Source: Gammaproteobacteria bacterium 50_400_T64 (GTDB lineage: Bacteria; Pseudomonadota; Gammaproteobacteria; Pseudomonadales; Porticoccaceae). From it: DNA of 64,000 nucleotides. Below the pieces are notes generated by a model. The model was not told where the DNA came from and did no database searches. It saw only the letters and a program-made list of their open reading frames with translations. Made by a program: the position numbers and the translations under genes. The stretch covers positions 1-64,000 of the forward strand of contig MAAS01000007.1 in the NCBI GenBank assembly GCA_002162755.1. The letters run 5' to 3'. Below are positions 1 through 8,309 of the stretch, piece by piece. Numbering within the stretch: position 1 is the first letter of the stretch; each line of letters opens with the position of its first letter.

Positions 1-92
1 CCCCAGCACACGAATTATCTGCTACCGTTGCTCCCTTCCGGGCCTGGCGGAGTTTACAGACGTTCATTGCGGGGGGACCGACAAGGGTCACC
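1..92 (-). ncRNA. ffs: SRP RNA (4.5S RNA), 3' end cut by window edge
   Basis: The minus strand carries the conserved apical part of the bacterial signal recognition particle RNA: the CCAGGCCCGGAAGGGAGCA block, with the asymmetric and symmetric internal loops that bind Ffh, flanked by CCCGCAA on the 5' side and GTGTGCTGGGG on the 3' side, which pair in the lower stem. The RNA acts with Ffh in co-translational targeting of membrane proteins. The 5' end is placed near 92 (GGTGACC) and may be a processed end. The 3' end lies beyond base 1, so the gene is incomplete here. Confidence 0.9.
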
Positions 93-104
93 ATAGCGGT
101 GCGG

Positions 105-133
105 ATTATGGTGATTTCACGGGGCGAATGCAA
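105..133 (-). promoter_or_regulatory. sigma70 promoter of the SRP RNA gene
   Basis: On the minus strand a -35 box TTGCAT (128-133) and a -10 box CATAAT (105-110) are separated by exactly 17 bases. They sit just upstream of the SRP RNA. The discriminator after the -10 is GC-rich, as expected for a growth-rate-controlled stable RNA promoter. The predicted start is a few bases before position 92, so the 5' end may be processed. Confidence 0.6.
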
Positions 134-239
134 CTGGATTATTGAGATTGATCGGCACTGAGGAACGAAGGCCTGCAGCAACAGAACTTTTAACGCAGCA
201 CACAGTTTCCCGACTGTTTGCGCTTGTTATCTGCCTACA

Positions 240-449
240 CTACTGCCATTGCAATTGAAGGTCACGGTGAGATTGGGCGCAATCGCGCAGATACAAATTA
301 ATCAGACTTTGGTAGGGAATCCCCTTGTCTTCAGCCATAGCTTTGAAATATGAAATCGTCTCTTCATCCAGGCGAATCGTAATTTGCTTCTTCAGTTTCT
401 GAGCGTAGGGGTTAGGGGCAGAGTTTGAAAAATCGTAACTTTCACGCAT
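240..449 (-). CDS. BrnA/CopG-type ribbon-helix-helix antitoxin, orphan
   Basis: A 69-residue protein with the compact architecture of BrnA-family antitoxins: a short N-terminal part rich in Asn and Tyr, then KKQITIRLDEETISYFKAMA (the ribbon-helix-helix strand and helix that bind operator DNA) and a helix ending in LINLYLRDCA. The start at 449 is chosen because AGGAG lies nine bases upstream. A longer frame beginning at 485 lacks such a site. BrnT toxins normally sit directly upstream of brnA, but no BrnT-like frame is visible between 450 and 650, so the antitoxin appears alone. It may be a stranded remnant or regulate another gene. Family assignment is firm; function in this cell is inferred. 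Confidence 0.8.
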   Translation of the reverse strand: MRESYDFSNSAPNPYAQKLKKQITIRLDEETISYFKAMAEDKGIPYQSLINLYLRDCAQSHRDLQLQWQ

Positions 450-702
450 GTCGATGCTCCTCGTAAGTATAGCGTTCTTGCCCAACTGCAGAACATTTCG
501 GTGTCGTTTGACAGCTTTTTTACAAAGATCGCAACATAAAACAGGGCCAACTGGGGCGATTTGTCATGATGGTTTTTTTGACCAGCGAATAACAACTTTT
601 TTCTCCCCCCCATGTTTTAGCTTTCTTTACGTCCAGCCCCATGTAGATATCTATATTCCTTTGCCACCTTTTGTTCATTCTAACTATTCCATCTCACACG
701 CC

Positions 703-957
703 ATACAACTGGAGTTCACCAAGCCCGGCACGCAGACGAAAAACGCCTACATTAAGTGCTTTAATTGTACCTACCGCGATGAAATTTTAAATATGCACGT
801 CTTCAGCACATTGACGGACGCGCGAGAATTAACGGCAGATTGGGAGCACGGATACAATGAAGAACGGCCTCACGATTCCCTCCATGATCTTACACCCTGG
901 GAATATTTGGCCCAACATGAGCTGCTGGAAAACTCTAATTTAGGACGCCACTAAAAA
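703..957 (+). pseudogene. IS3-family transposase (OrfB) C-terminal remnant
   Basis: About 83 codons match the end of an IS3-family OrfB integrase core: KPGTQTKNAYIKCFN, then a YRDEILN segment, and the closing block YNEERPHDSLHDLTPWEYL. In active members the first block reads NAYIERFN, where Glu is the third catalytic residue of the DDE triad; here it is Lys. Everything upstream (OrfA and the first two catalytic Asp) is absent, and no terminal inverted repeats were recognised. It is a dead fragment marking past insertion beside the SRP RNA gene. The open frame upstream of 703 looks like fortuitous read-through. Confidence 0.8.
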
Positions 958-1109
958 GAGGAGGTTTACACAACCACACAGCAATCAATAGTCAAAACCG
1001 GGGCCACAACGTTGAGAGTTCGGCGTACATCTCTATATTTAACTGAAAATTTCGAATGGATGCCCCTTAGGTTCTTTTTAAATTGTCCGCCGGAACTATT
1101 TGTTAATTC

Positions 1110-1976
1110 CTAGATAGACATTTCTTCAATCATTAGCTTTGGAGTTATATCCATGATATTTTTATCTTTCACTCTAGTTATATTGCAAAAATATATAATG
1201 TTATTTAGATTTACTGGATAATAAAACTCCTTTTTTATCATATCCATAATTAAAACATTTCTATCTAGCCTAAAGAACTTTTTAACAACGCTTACATCAC
1301 TAAATATATTCATAATTTTTTCATCAATGCCAGTATCAATGAATTTCAGCCTAAACTTTTGCCTAAACATTGCTGGCCAATCACTATTTTTATAATGACT
1401 GTAAGCAAGCTCTTCAAAAATTTTAATCATTGTCCATTCGTTTGTTTCCAAAGAGGCATAAACCCCATTCAATCTTCTACTTTGTTCATCAAACCCTTCC
1501 CAGTCAGATTTACATTTATAACGTAGATCATGCTCAATCTCATGCCAACCCTCAGAAAATATTGTTCTTATTTGCAACTCAAAAGTAGAGTCGATTTTGT
1601 TATCGCTATCTCCTAGCCTCAAAATATCCTTACATTCATCGTCTAGAGAATAAACGATATTGTACCTAAGGGCTTTAAACTCATCATTCTTAACCTCATC
1701 AATACTTACATCATTGGAGCGCTCAGAATATTTAGAAGAAATTATTTTTCTTACGGTCTCAATATCATCATTAAAGTAAAGAACAACCCTAATTCCAATT
1801 AAATCTTGAAGTTTCTTTGTTTTACCATACGCATCATTAGATGATAGCTTTTTCTTTATGGAAGGATCTGACTTTGTCCTTGAAAATATACGAAACATTA
1901 AACCAACAGAATTTAATTGCCACGATATTCTTTCTACAATAATTTTTCTTGCCCCCTCTGAGTTCATTTCAAACAT
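1110..1976 (-). CDS. RelA/SpoT-fold nucleotidyltransferase, likely effector
   Basis: A 288-residue protein with a recognisable RelA/SpoT synthetase domain in its first ~165 residues. Visible are the RTKSDPSIKKKL basic segment (33-44), LQDLIGIRVVLYF (56-68) with the metal-binding Asp58 and Arg63, and FELQIRTIFSEGWHEIEHDL (132-151) with catalytic-type Glu133, then RYK. The G-loop is divergent: FKALRY replaces the usual YRSLH, so the guanine-stacking Tyr is Phe and the following His is Arg. There is no HD hydrolase, TGS or ACT domain, so it is a stand-alone synthetase-like enzyme, possibly making (p)ppGpp-type alarmones or modifying tRNA as some toxic relatives do. The last ~120 residues are unassigned. 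Its ATG follows the NACHT gene stop after one base (TAATATG), implying translational coupling. The gene is strikingly AT-rich compared with the opp and Wadjet genes. Confidence 0.82.
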   Translation of the reverse strand: MFEMNSEGARKIIVERISWQLNSVGLMFRIFSRTKSDPSIKKKLSSNDAYGKTKKLQDLIGIRVVLYFNDDIETVRKIISSKYSERSNDVSIDEVKNDEFKALRYNIVYSLDDECKDILRLGDSDNKIDSTFELQIRTIFSEGWHEIEHDLRYKCKSDWEGFDEQSRRLNGVYASLETNEWTMIKIFEELAYSHYKNSDWPAMFRQKFRLKFIDTGIDEKIMNIFSDVSVVKKFFRLDRNVLIMDMIKKEFYYPVNLNNIIYFCNITRVKDKNIMDITPKLMIEEMSI

Positions 1977-1977
1977 A

Positions 1978-4122
1978 TTAGTTATTCCTGCCCAATATTG
2001 ATTTTATTTCAGAGATTTTATTTTTATTTATAGCAACAAAACTTACATCATGGGCATCCTCTAAATAACCACTTCTTTTTAGAGACTTAATTGACTTAAT
2101 TATTTCTTTTCTTGAAAATAAATCAGTTTTAAATAAATTTGACGTAAAATAATGAAGACTTTTAATTGAACTTTGCCCAACAGGCCATATCTTACTTAAA
2201 ATGTAATGCTCAATATTAGGCTCACTTTCTTCTGCATCGATCACACTTGTTTTTTCAAGCCCATCTATAAAGCCACTATTATCATTACAGTTATAAAATG
2301 CCAACTCATTTTCATTGTTTTTTTCAAAGTCGCAATCCCAGAAAGTACAATTTAAAAATGTAACATCCATAAAGTTATCAAAATAAAAAAAGCATCCTGT
2401 AAAAGTACAGTTCTTAATTACGCAATTTTCAATGCTTCCACGGCTAAATATTTTTTGCTGGGATAACGAAATTGATGTAATTTCTGAATCATTATAAGCA
2501 ACATCATTAATCATCCCGGTTAGAAAACCTTCAAACTTCATTCTTGTTGATGCATCTAAAAACTCAGTCATGGGATTCAGCTTACCCCAAAGATTTAATC
2601 TATTACCCTCATCTCTAGACACATAAGAAAGCACCGCAGGCTCAATAAATCTCTCATCACTCGCCATCCACTCGCCATCGAACCCCAATATACTATTTGC
2701 AACATAGTTACCAAAAACGAACTCATTGACAAATTGTATATTGCTATCTTCCTGGTTACTTCTATCAAAAAACGCATGGTTAGATAATGTTGTTGCTAAT
2801 TTATCTATTGAGGGTTTATCGACAGGTGGATATGAAGCCCTAACCTCATTCAGTATGTACCCAGCTTTTTCTTTTATTGTATTAATGATTTTTTCTTTAG
2901 AGTCCGACGTGTAATTATGATCACACATATCAGAAGCAACCAATGTCAATAATTCAGCTTGCTGATTCGCATTCATCCTTAAATCCTGCCTATCCATCTC
3001 ACGCTCAAGCATTGACAAAAAATACCGATCAACAATTAAATATGGTTTTTCACACAACTCACTAAAATACTCATCATTTACAAATCTAAGAAAGCTCAAC
3101 AATACTGGATTTGCAAAACTATTAACATTAACAGTGGTTTTATTTAGCTCTTCTAATCTTAACGCGGGTATCCAATCTGTAATCGTTGGCTCGCTAATTC
3201 TGTACCTATTCACTGTAAATTGATTCTTATATCTTTCGATCCACTCGTTAAATAACTCCCCATCAAAAATAGCTGAGCGCCGTGAAGTTAAAACAATTTT
3301 TGCATTATTGGTAAGCAACTCACTTATTGTTTCAAGCATGGGCTCTGCATTTTCAAAACCATCAGCCTCATTATTTTCATCGTTTGAACTGCTATCATGA
3401 AGCAACTCATCGAAGCCATCTAATATGATTGCAATTCGACCTTTTTTAACCTCGTTGATTACAACATCTGAATTTACAGAACTAAATGATTTGTCAACCT
3501 CTCGAACAAGTATATGGCTAAATACTCTCGCCTGCCTATCACGAGAAAATTCAGTGAAGAATGGTATAGGGTGCTCACCTTTATCTTCTACAAGATGATT
3601 GATAATTTCATACGATGTACACGTTTTACCAAACCCAGCAGGTGCTTCAATAATTGATAATTGAGGGCCGTTTTGATTTAATGAACTACATATATCTCTT
3701 ATAATACTTTCATTACTTGATTTATTATTTTTTAAATAAGGCACGTCGATATAGGTGTAAGTATCTGCTTCTTCTGGAAGTACGCTTAGTATCCGCTTAC
3801 AATGATTATTATATTCAGATTTAATCTTTTTCTTCCAATCATCAACGTTAAAAAAACCCCGAAATAAAGTTTCATCAATATCACTAATTGACTTATAAAA
3901 TGATTTTTTAGTGGCAAACCCCAAGCTTTCAAGATCTTGAGCAGCATTTTCCATTGCCTTTTCGACTCGATCTTTATCTTCTATCAGCAACGAGACTAAT
4001 TCTGCATTATGAAAAAAACCGGATTTAAATGTGAATGCCAAGTAATCATTATTCGATGCCTGCTTCCTATACTCAAATCCATATTTCTTAAATAATTCGA
4101 TTATTTTTTCTTTCTTTTCCAT
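1978..4122 (-). CDS. NACHT-family STAND NTPase with pentapeptide-like segment
   Basis: A 714-residue protein. Residues 1-130 form an unassigned N-terminal domain. A NACHT NTPase follows, with Walker A APAGFGKT (160-167), Walker B AIILDGFDEL (231-240, with the DGxDE pattern typical of NACHT) and an arginine-containing sensor VLTSRR (278-282). Helical repeats extend to about 540. Residues 563-600 show spaced NCxF/DCDF units like pentapeptide repeats, and the last ~50 residues resemble a winged helix. NACHT proteins act as oligomerising sensors; bacterial ones are known anti-phage proteins. The ATG at 4122 is preferred because AAGG lies eight bases upstream; a GTG at 4155 has no such site. It is the first gene of a two-gene operon with the RelA/SpoT protein. 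High AT content suggests horizontal acquisition. Confidence 0.85.
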   Translation of the reverse strand: MEKKEKIIELFKKYGFEYRKQASNNDYLAFTFKSGFFHNAELVSLLIEDKDRVEKAMENAAQDLESLGFATKKSFYKSISDIDETLFRGFFNVDDWKKKIKSEYNNHCKRILSVLPEEADTYTYIDVPYLKNNKSSNESIIRDICSSLNQNGPQLSIIEAPAGFGKTCTSYEIINHLVEDKGEHPIPFFTEFSRDRQARVFSHILVREVDKSFSSVNSDVVINEVKKGRIAIILDGFDELLHDSSSNDENNEADGFENAEPMLETISELLTNNAKIVLTSRRSAIFDGELFNEWIERYKNQFTVNRYRISEPTITDWIPALRLEELNKTTVNVNSFANPVLLSFLRFVNDEYFSELCEKPYLIVDRYFLSMLEREMDRQDLRMNANQQAELLTLVASDMCDHNYTSDSKEKIINTIKEKAGYILNEVRASYPPVDKPSIDKLATTLSNHAFFDRSNQEDSNIQFVNEFVFGNYVANSILGFDGEWMASDERFIEPAVLSYVSRDEGNRLNLWGKLNPMTEFLDASTRMKFEGFLTGMINDVAYNDSEITSISLSQQKIFSRGSIENCVIKNCTFTGCFFYFDNFMDVTFLNCTFWDCDFEKNNENELAFYNCNDNSGFIDGLEKTSVIDAEESEPNIEHYILSKIWPVGQSSIKSLHYFTSNLFKTDLFSRKEIIKSIKSLKRSGYLEDAHDVSFVAINKNKISEIKSILGRNN

Positions 4123-4747
4123 ATGATATGCCTTACATAATACTGCTTGACGCACCGTTTTTTTAAAAAATAACAGCGAATTGTAAAGCCACTGGCTCTA
4201 TATCACTTTGGCGCCTGTTCACAGGGAGTGGCGCAAAAACTATGAGTTTATTACCTGCAAAAACAAGCAGCTGGTGGTTTTCTAATAGTTGACGAACTGA
4301 CACATAGAGACATCTTTTGCTGTGCTTATATTTTCCCTTGGCTCATTATCATATCCGGGCACCTTGAAAATCAAGGAGTTAGCGATTATTTTCCTTGTTA
4401 TAGAGGCCAGTGTCGCCTGATCTCGGGTTTGAGCAAACATAGGGTGTGCTTAACATCAGCTATTGCGAGATAAAGCCATGGAGGGCACCCGACACAAACT
4501 ACCTGCGATAGCTACATATTTTATCGACTGTTTGTGCCTGCATAGTAAAGGGGATCGGTTAACCTATCGGGCCGAATAAGAACTCAGCCAGGACACCCAT
4601 ATCAAAGCCCAAAATATACCAAACACTCCCGACCACAAGCGTCTACCGCCCCCTGCCCCGCCTGTTACACACCGGGCATTCAGGCTCAGTAGGCCCACGC
4701 TTTCAAGCCACTGCCAGCTAAGGTAGTATCACCGCGAAAATAATCGA
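4123..4747. other. intergenic region, 625 bases
   Basis: This region separates the divergent NACHT and oppA genes. Composition changes from AT-rich near 4150 to GC-rich by about 4600, so the right edge of the acquired segment probably lies here. A small perfect hairpin CCTTGA-AAA-TCAAGG occupies 4362-4376, without a T-run. A 33-codon frame from 4479 has no recognisable similarity. No clear promoter was identified for either flanking gene. Confidence 0.5.
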
Positions 4748-6448
4748 ATGCGGGCGATGAATGCCCATCACCACATGGATACCTTCATGGCCCCATGCTC
4801 GTTGTTATTTAAAGCAAACCTTTCGCGCCCACGGCGTTACCTGTCCACCCTGATTTGCACCCTTGGCTGCTTATTTCTTGTCGCCTGCGGCAATGGCGAA
4901 AACAATGTCCGCACGGGCCTGCAAAGCCAAACCCTGCATTGGGGCAATGGTGCAGAGCCCCAGGAGCTGGACCCCCACATTGTTACCGGTGTACCCGAGC
5001 ACCATATTATTGTCGGCCTGCTCGAAGGGCTGGTATTGAAAGACCCTGCTACCCTTGAACCAACACCCGGTATGGCTGAGCGTTGGGAGATCAGCGACGA
5101 CGGCAAAACCTACACTTTTTATATTCGCGACGATGCCCGCTGGTCGAATGGCGATCCGGTCACTAGCGAGGATTTCGCCTGGTCCTGGTGGCGCGCGCTG
5201 CAACCGGCGCTGGGTAATCTTTATGCGTATATGTATTACCCGATCAAAAATGCCGAGGCTTATGCAACGGGCAAGCTCGATGATTTTTCGCAGGTCGGCG
5301 TTAAAGCTATCGATGCCCTTACCCTCGAAGTCACCCTCGCCAACCCGACGCCTTACTTTCTGCAATTGCTCGACCACTATTCGATGTTCCCCGTACACCG
5401 CGCCACTATCGAGAAGTTTGGCGAGCCCGCCGAGCGCGGCACCCGCTGGACACGAGCAGGCAATTTCGTTGGCAACGGCCCGTTTATTCTCACCCAGTGG
5501 GATCTCAATCGCCTGGTCATGATTGAGAAAAGCCCCACTTATTACGATGCCGATAAAGTGCGACTCCATGCGATTCGCTTTTACCCTACGGAAAACGTCT
5601 CGACGGAAGAGCGCATGTTTCGCGCTGGGCAGCTACATGTCACCGGCTCACTGCCGGCCGATAAAATCGCGGTGTATAAAGAGAGCAATCCGCAAGCCCT
5701 GCGTATCTCACCTTACCTGGGCACTTATTTTTATCGCATCAACACCACGGTTGAGCACCTCGCTGATAAGCGCATACGTCGCGCTTTAGCCATGGCGGTT
5801 GATCGCCAGCAAATTATCAACACGGTCACCAAAGGCGGGCAAACCCCGGCCTTTACTTTTACGCCACCGAATACCCTGGGCTACACGACAGAAGCGGGTT
5901 TTGTTGAAGATATTGCGGCAGCAAAAGCCCTGCTCGCCGAAGCGGGCTACCCTAATGGCGAGGGCTTTCCACCCACCGAAATTCTGTATAACACCAGCGA
6001 GGGCCACCGCAAGCTCGCCGTTGCCATTCAGCAAATGTGGAAGAAGAATCTCAATATCGACATCACTCTGAATAATCAGGACTGGAAGGTTTACCTCGAC
6101 AGCGAGGCCTCGGGCAATTTCCAGATTTCCCGCGCCGGCTGGATTGGCGACTACGTCGACCCCAATACTTTTCTCGATATGTGGCTCACCGATGGCGGTA
6201 ATAATCGCACCGGCTGGCACAGCGATGAATACGACCAGCTAATTAACGAAGCAGCACCGGTGGCCAAAGAGCGCGAACAACGCTATGCCCATTTTCGTCG
6301 CGCCGAGGCTATTTTGATGGATGCCATGCCCATCATCCCCATTTACACTTACAACAGCACCCATCTGGTACACCCCAACGTAAAAGGCATGCCGTCGAAC
6401 ATTCTCGACTATTCACTGTATAAGCAAATGTATTTGAGCGAGGATTAA
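4748..6448 (+). CDS. oppA: oligopeptide ABC transporter substrate-binding lipoprotein
   Basis: A solute-binding protein of the OppA/DppA family (SBP_bac_5), 566 residues from this start. A hydrophobic signal segment ends in the lipobox LVAC with Cys at residue 47, so the mature protein is a lipid-anchored periplasmic receptor. The following LHWGNGAEPQELDPHIVTG and a downstream segment containing GMAERWEISDDGKTYTF are the typical OppA lobe I motifs. The 46-residue leader is long; in-frame ATGs at 4775 and 4787 would give more usual signal peptides, and no convincing ribosome binding site decides between them. It is the first gene of oppA-oppB-oppC-oppDF, with six bases to oppB. The role is peptide uptake for nutrition or cell-wall peptide recycling; exact ligand unknown. 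Confidence 0.9.
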   Translation: MRAMNAHHHMDTFMAPCSLLFKANLSRPRRYLSTLICTLGCLFLVACGNGENNVRTGLQSQTLHWGNGAEPQELDPHIVTGVPEHHIIVGLLEGLVLKDPATLEPTPGMAERWEISDDGKTYTFYIRDDARWSNGDPVTSEDFAWSWWRALQPALGNLYAYMYYPIKNAEAYATGKLDDFSQVGVKAIDALTLEVTLANPTPYFLQLLDHYSMFPVHRATIEKFGEPAERGTRWTRAGNFVGNGPFILTQWDLNRLVMIEKSPTYYDADKVRLHAIRFYPTENVSTEERMFRAGQLHVTGSLPADKIAVYKESNPQALRISPYLGTYFYRINTTVEHLADKRIRRALAMAVDRQQIINTVTKGGQTPAFTFTPPNTLGYTTEAGFVEDIAAAKALLAEAGYPNGEGFPPTEILYNTSEGHRKLAVAIQQMWKKNLNIDITLNNQDWKVYLDSEASGNFQISRAGWIGDYVDPNTFLDMWLTDGGNNRTGWHSDEYDQLINEAAPVAKEREQRYAHFRRAEAILMDAMPIIPIYTYNSTHLVHPNVKGMPSNILDYSLYKQMYLSED

Positions 6449-6453
6449 AGCCG

Positions 6454-7392
6454 ATGCTTCGCTTTATTTTAATGCGCCTTTTACAGGCGATACCGGTATT
6501 GCTAGTGGTGATTACCGTGACCTTTTTCCTTGTGCGCCTCGCCCCCGGCGGGCCATTTAGCGCGGAGAAAGCCGTACCCGCCGAAGTATTAAAGGCCCTC
6601 GAAGCCCGCTACCACCTCGACCAGCCGGTGATTAATCAATACCTCTCTTACCTTGGCGATCTTGCCCACGGCGACTTTGGCCCCTCGTTTAAATACCCCG
6701 GCCGCTCAGTGAATGAAATGATCGCCGCTGGCCTGCCCGCCACTGCAGAGCTGGGCCTTTACGCCATGTGCTTTGCGTTATTGATTGGTGCCAGTGCCGG
6801 AATAATCGCCGCGTTAAAACCCAACACCGCCCAGGACTACATTCCCATGTCCACCGCGATGCTGGGTATTTGTATGCCTTCGTTTTTGCTCGGGCCGCTA
6901 TTAATGCTGGTCTTCGGCGTGTGGCTGGAGTGGGTGCCGGTGTCCGGCTGGGGGGATATTCCCGGCGACAAAATTCTGCCCGCCCTCACCCTCGCCTCTG
7001 GCTACACCGCGTATATTGCCCGGCTTTCCCGTGGAGGGATGTTGGAGGTGATGTCGCAAGACTATATTCGCACCGCCCGCGCCAAGGGCCTGCCGGAATG
7101 GAAGGTGGTGCTTAAACACGGACTGCGCGGCGGCATGATTCCGGTGATCGCCTTTATTGGCCCCGCCTTTGCCGGGCTACTTAGCGGCTCTTTTGTGGTG
7201 GAAACCATTTTCCAAATACCCGGCCTCGGCCGCTTTTATGTGCAGGCCGCCTTTAACCGCGACTACACGATGATTATGGGCACCACGGTGTTATTTGCGA
7301 CGCTGATTATTCTCTTTAATCTGCTGGCCGATATTGTCGCCGTGTGGCTGAACCCGCGCTTGCGTGATCTCTACAGAAGCGGAGGCGCGTGA
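6454..7392 (+). CDS. oppB: oligopeptide ABC transporter permease OppB
   Basis: A 312-residue inner-membrane permease beginning with the family signature LRFILMRLLQAIPVLLVV and the following LVRLAPGGPF. Several hydrophobic helices and the EAA-type cytoplasmic loop (YIRTARAKGLPEWKVVLKHG, residues ~205-224) that contacts the ATPase are visible. The C-terminus has the usual DYTMIMG segment. It pairs with OppC to form the translocation channel. The gene starts six bases after oppA, and its stop overlaps a possible GTG of oppC, so the cluster is one transcription unit. Confidence 0.93.
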   Translation: MLRFILMRLLQAIPVLLVVITVTFFLVRLAPGGPFSAEKAVPAEVLKALEARYHLDQPVINQYLSYLGDLAHGDFGPSFKYPGRSVNEMIAAGLPATAELGLYAMCFALLIGASAGIIAALKPNTAQDYIPMSTAMLGICMPSFLLGPLLMLVFGVWLEWVPVSGWGDIPGDKILPALTLASGYTAYIARLSRGGMLEVMSQDYIRTARAKGLPEWKVVLKHGLRGGMIPVIAFIGPAFAGLLSGSFVVETIFQIPGLGRFYVQAAFNRDYTMIMGTTVLFATLIILFNLLADIVAVWLNPRLRDLYRSGGA

Positions 7393-7394
7393 AA

Positions 7395-8303
7395 ATGGAA
7401 AGCAGCGAACTTAATAACAACACGAATCCACAAGCAACTTCCGCACCCGCCGAAAAAGGCAGCTCCCTGTGGCGCGATGCCTGGCACCGCCTGCAAAAGA
7501 ATAAAATGGCCCTGCTCGGCCTTGGCGTGATGGTGACGATGTGCATCGCCGCTATCCTCACCCCGTGGATTACCGTCTACGGTTACGAGGAGCAAAACCT
7601 GATGCTCGGCGCTTCCCCTCCCTCCGCCGAACACTGGCTGGGCACCGACACACTGGGCCGGGACTTGCTGACGCGCATTCTGTACGGCAGTCGCATCTCC
7701 CTCGCCGTGGGCTTTATTGCCACCGCTGTGGCACTGCTCATCGGCGTGATTTACGGCACCGTTGCCGGCTATATGGGCGGCCGGGTGGATGCGGCAATGA
7801 TGCGTTTTGTGGACATACTCTACGCCCTGCCCTTTATGATTTTTATTATTCTGCTGATGGTGATTTTCGGGCGCAATATTCTGCTGTTGTTTCTCGCCAT
7901 TGGCGCGGTCGAATGGCTGACGATGGCGCGCATCGTTCGCGGGCAGGTGCAGTCGCTACGCCAGCAGGAGTTTGTCGAGGCCGCTGTTTCTATCGGGCTG
8001 GGGCCGTGGGCGATTATCCGTCGCCACCTTATTCCCAACACCCTCGGCCCGGTTATCGTCTACACCACGCTGACCATTCCCAACGTCATGTTGCTGGAGT
8101 CCTTTCTCAGCTTTCTCGGCCTCGGCATACAACCACCGCAAAGCTCGTGGGGTTTGTTGATTTCCTACGGTGTCGAGACCATGGAGGAGTACCCCTGGCT
8201 ATTGATCTTCCCCGGTCTGGCCCTGTCGATCACCCTGTTTGCCCTTAACTTTCTCGGCGATGGTTTGCGCGATGCCCTCGACCCCCGTGCGGCAAAGGAC
8301 TGA
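7395..8303 (+). CDS. oppC: oligopeptide ABC transporter permease OppC
   Basis: A permease of about 302 residues of the OppC/DppC family. It has the N-terminal WRDAWHRLQKNKMALLGL segment, a first helix, the periplasmic EHWLGTDTLGRDLLTRILYG motif diagnostic of this subunit, and the EAA loop VEAAVSIGLGPWAIIRRHLI. The ATG at 7395 is preferred over the GTG at 7389: GGAGG at 7381-7385 is nine bases before the ATG but only three before the GTG. The C-terminus LNFLGDGLRDALDPR is canonical. It forms the channel with OppB and is followed directly by the fused ATPase gene. Confidence 0.93.
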   Translation: MESSELNNNTNPQATSAPAEKGSSLWRDAWHRLQKNKMALLGLGVMVTMCIAAILTPWITVYGYEEQNLMLGASPPSAEHWLGTDTLGRDLLTRILYGSRISLAVGFIATAVALLIGVIYGTVAGYMGGRVDAAMMRFVDILYALPFMIFIILLMVIFGRNILLLFLAIGAVEWLTMARIVRGQVQSLRQQEFVEAAVSIGLGPWAIIRRHLIPNTLGPVIVYTTLTIPNVMLLESFLSFLGLGIQPPQSSWGLLISYGVETMEEYPWLLIFPGLALSITLFALNFLGDGLRDALDPRAAKD

Positions 8304-8309
8304 GTGGCC

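Noticed and set aside
392-613. 73-codon minus-strand frame as a possible BrnT toxin
   Set aside because: It overlaps the brnA gene in another frame and shows none of the BrnT motifs.
4123-4155. GTG start giving an 11-residue extension of the NACHT protein
   Set aside because: No ribosome binding site precedes it, while AAGG is well placed before the ATG at 4122.
4362-4376. CCTTGA-AAA-TCAAGG hairpin as a terminator
   Set aside because: No T-run on either strand, and it is too far from either flanking gene end.
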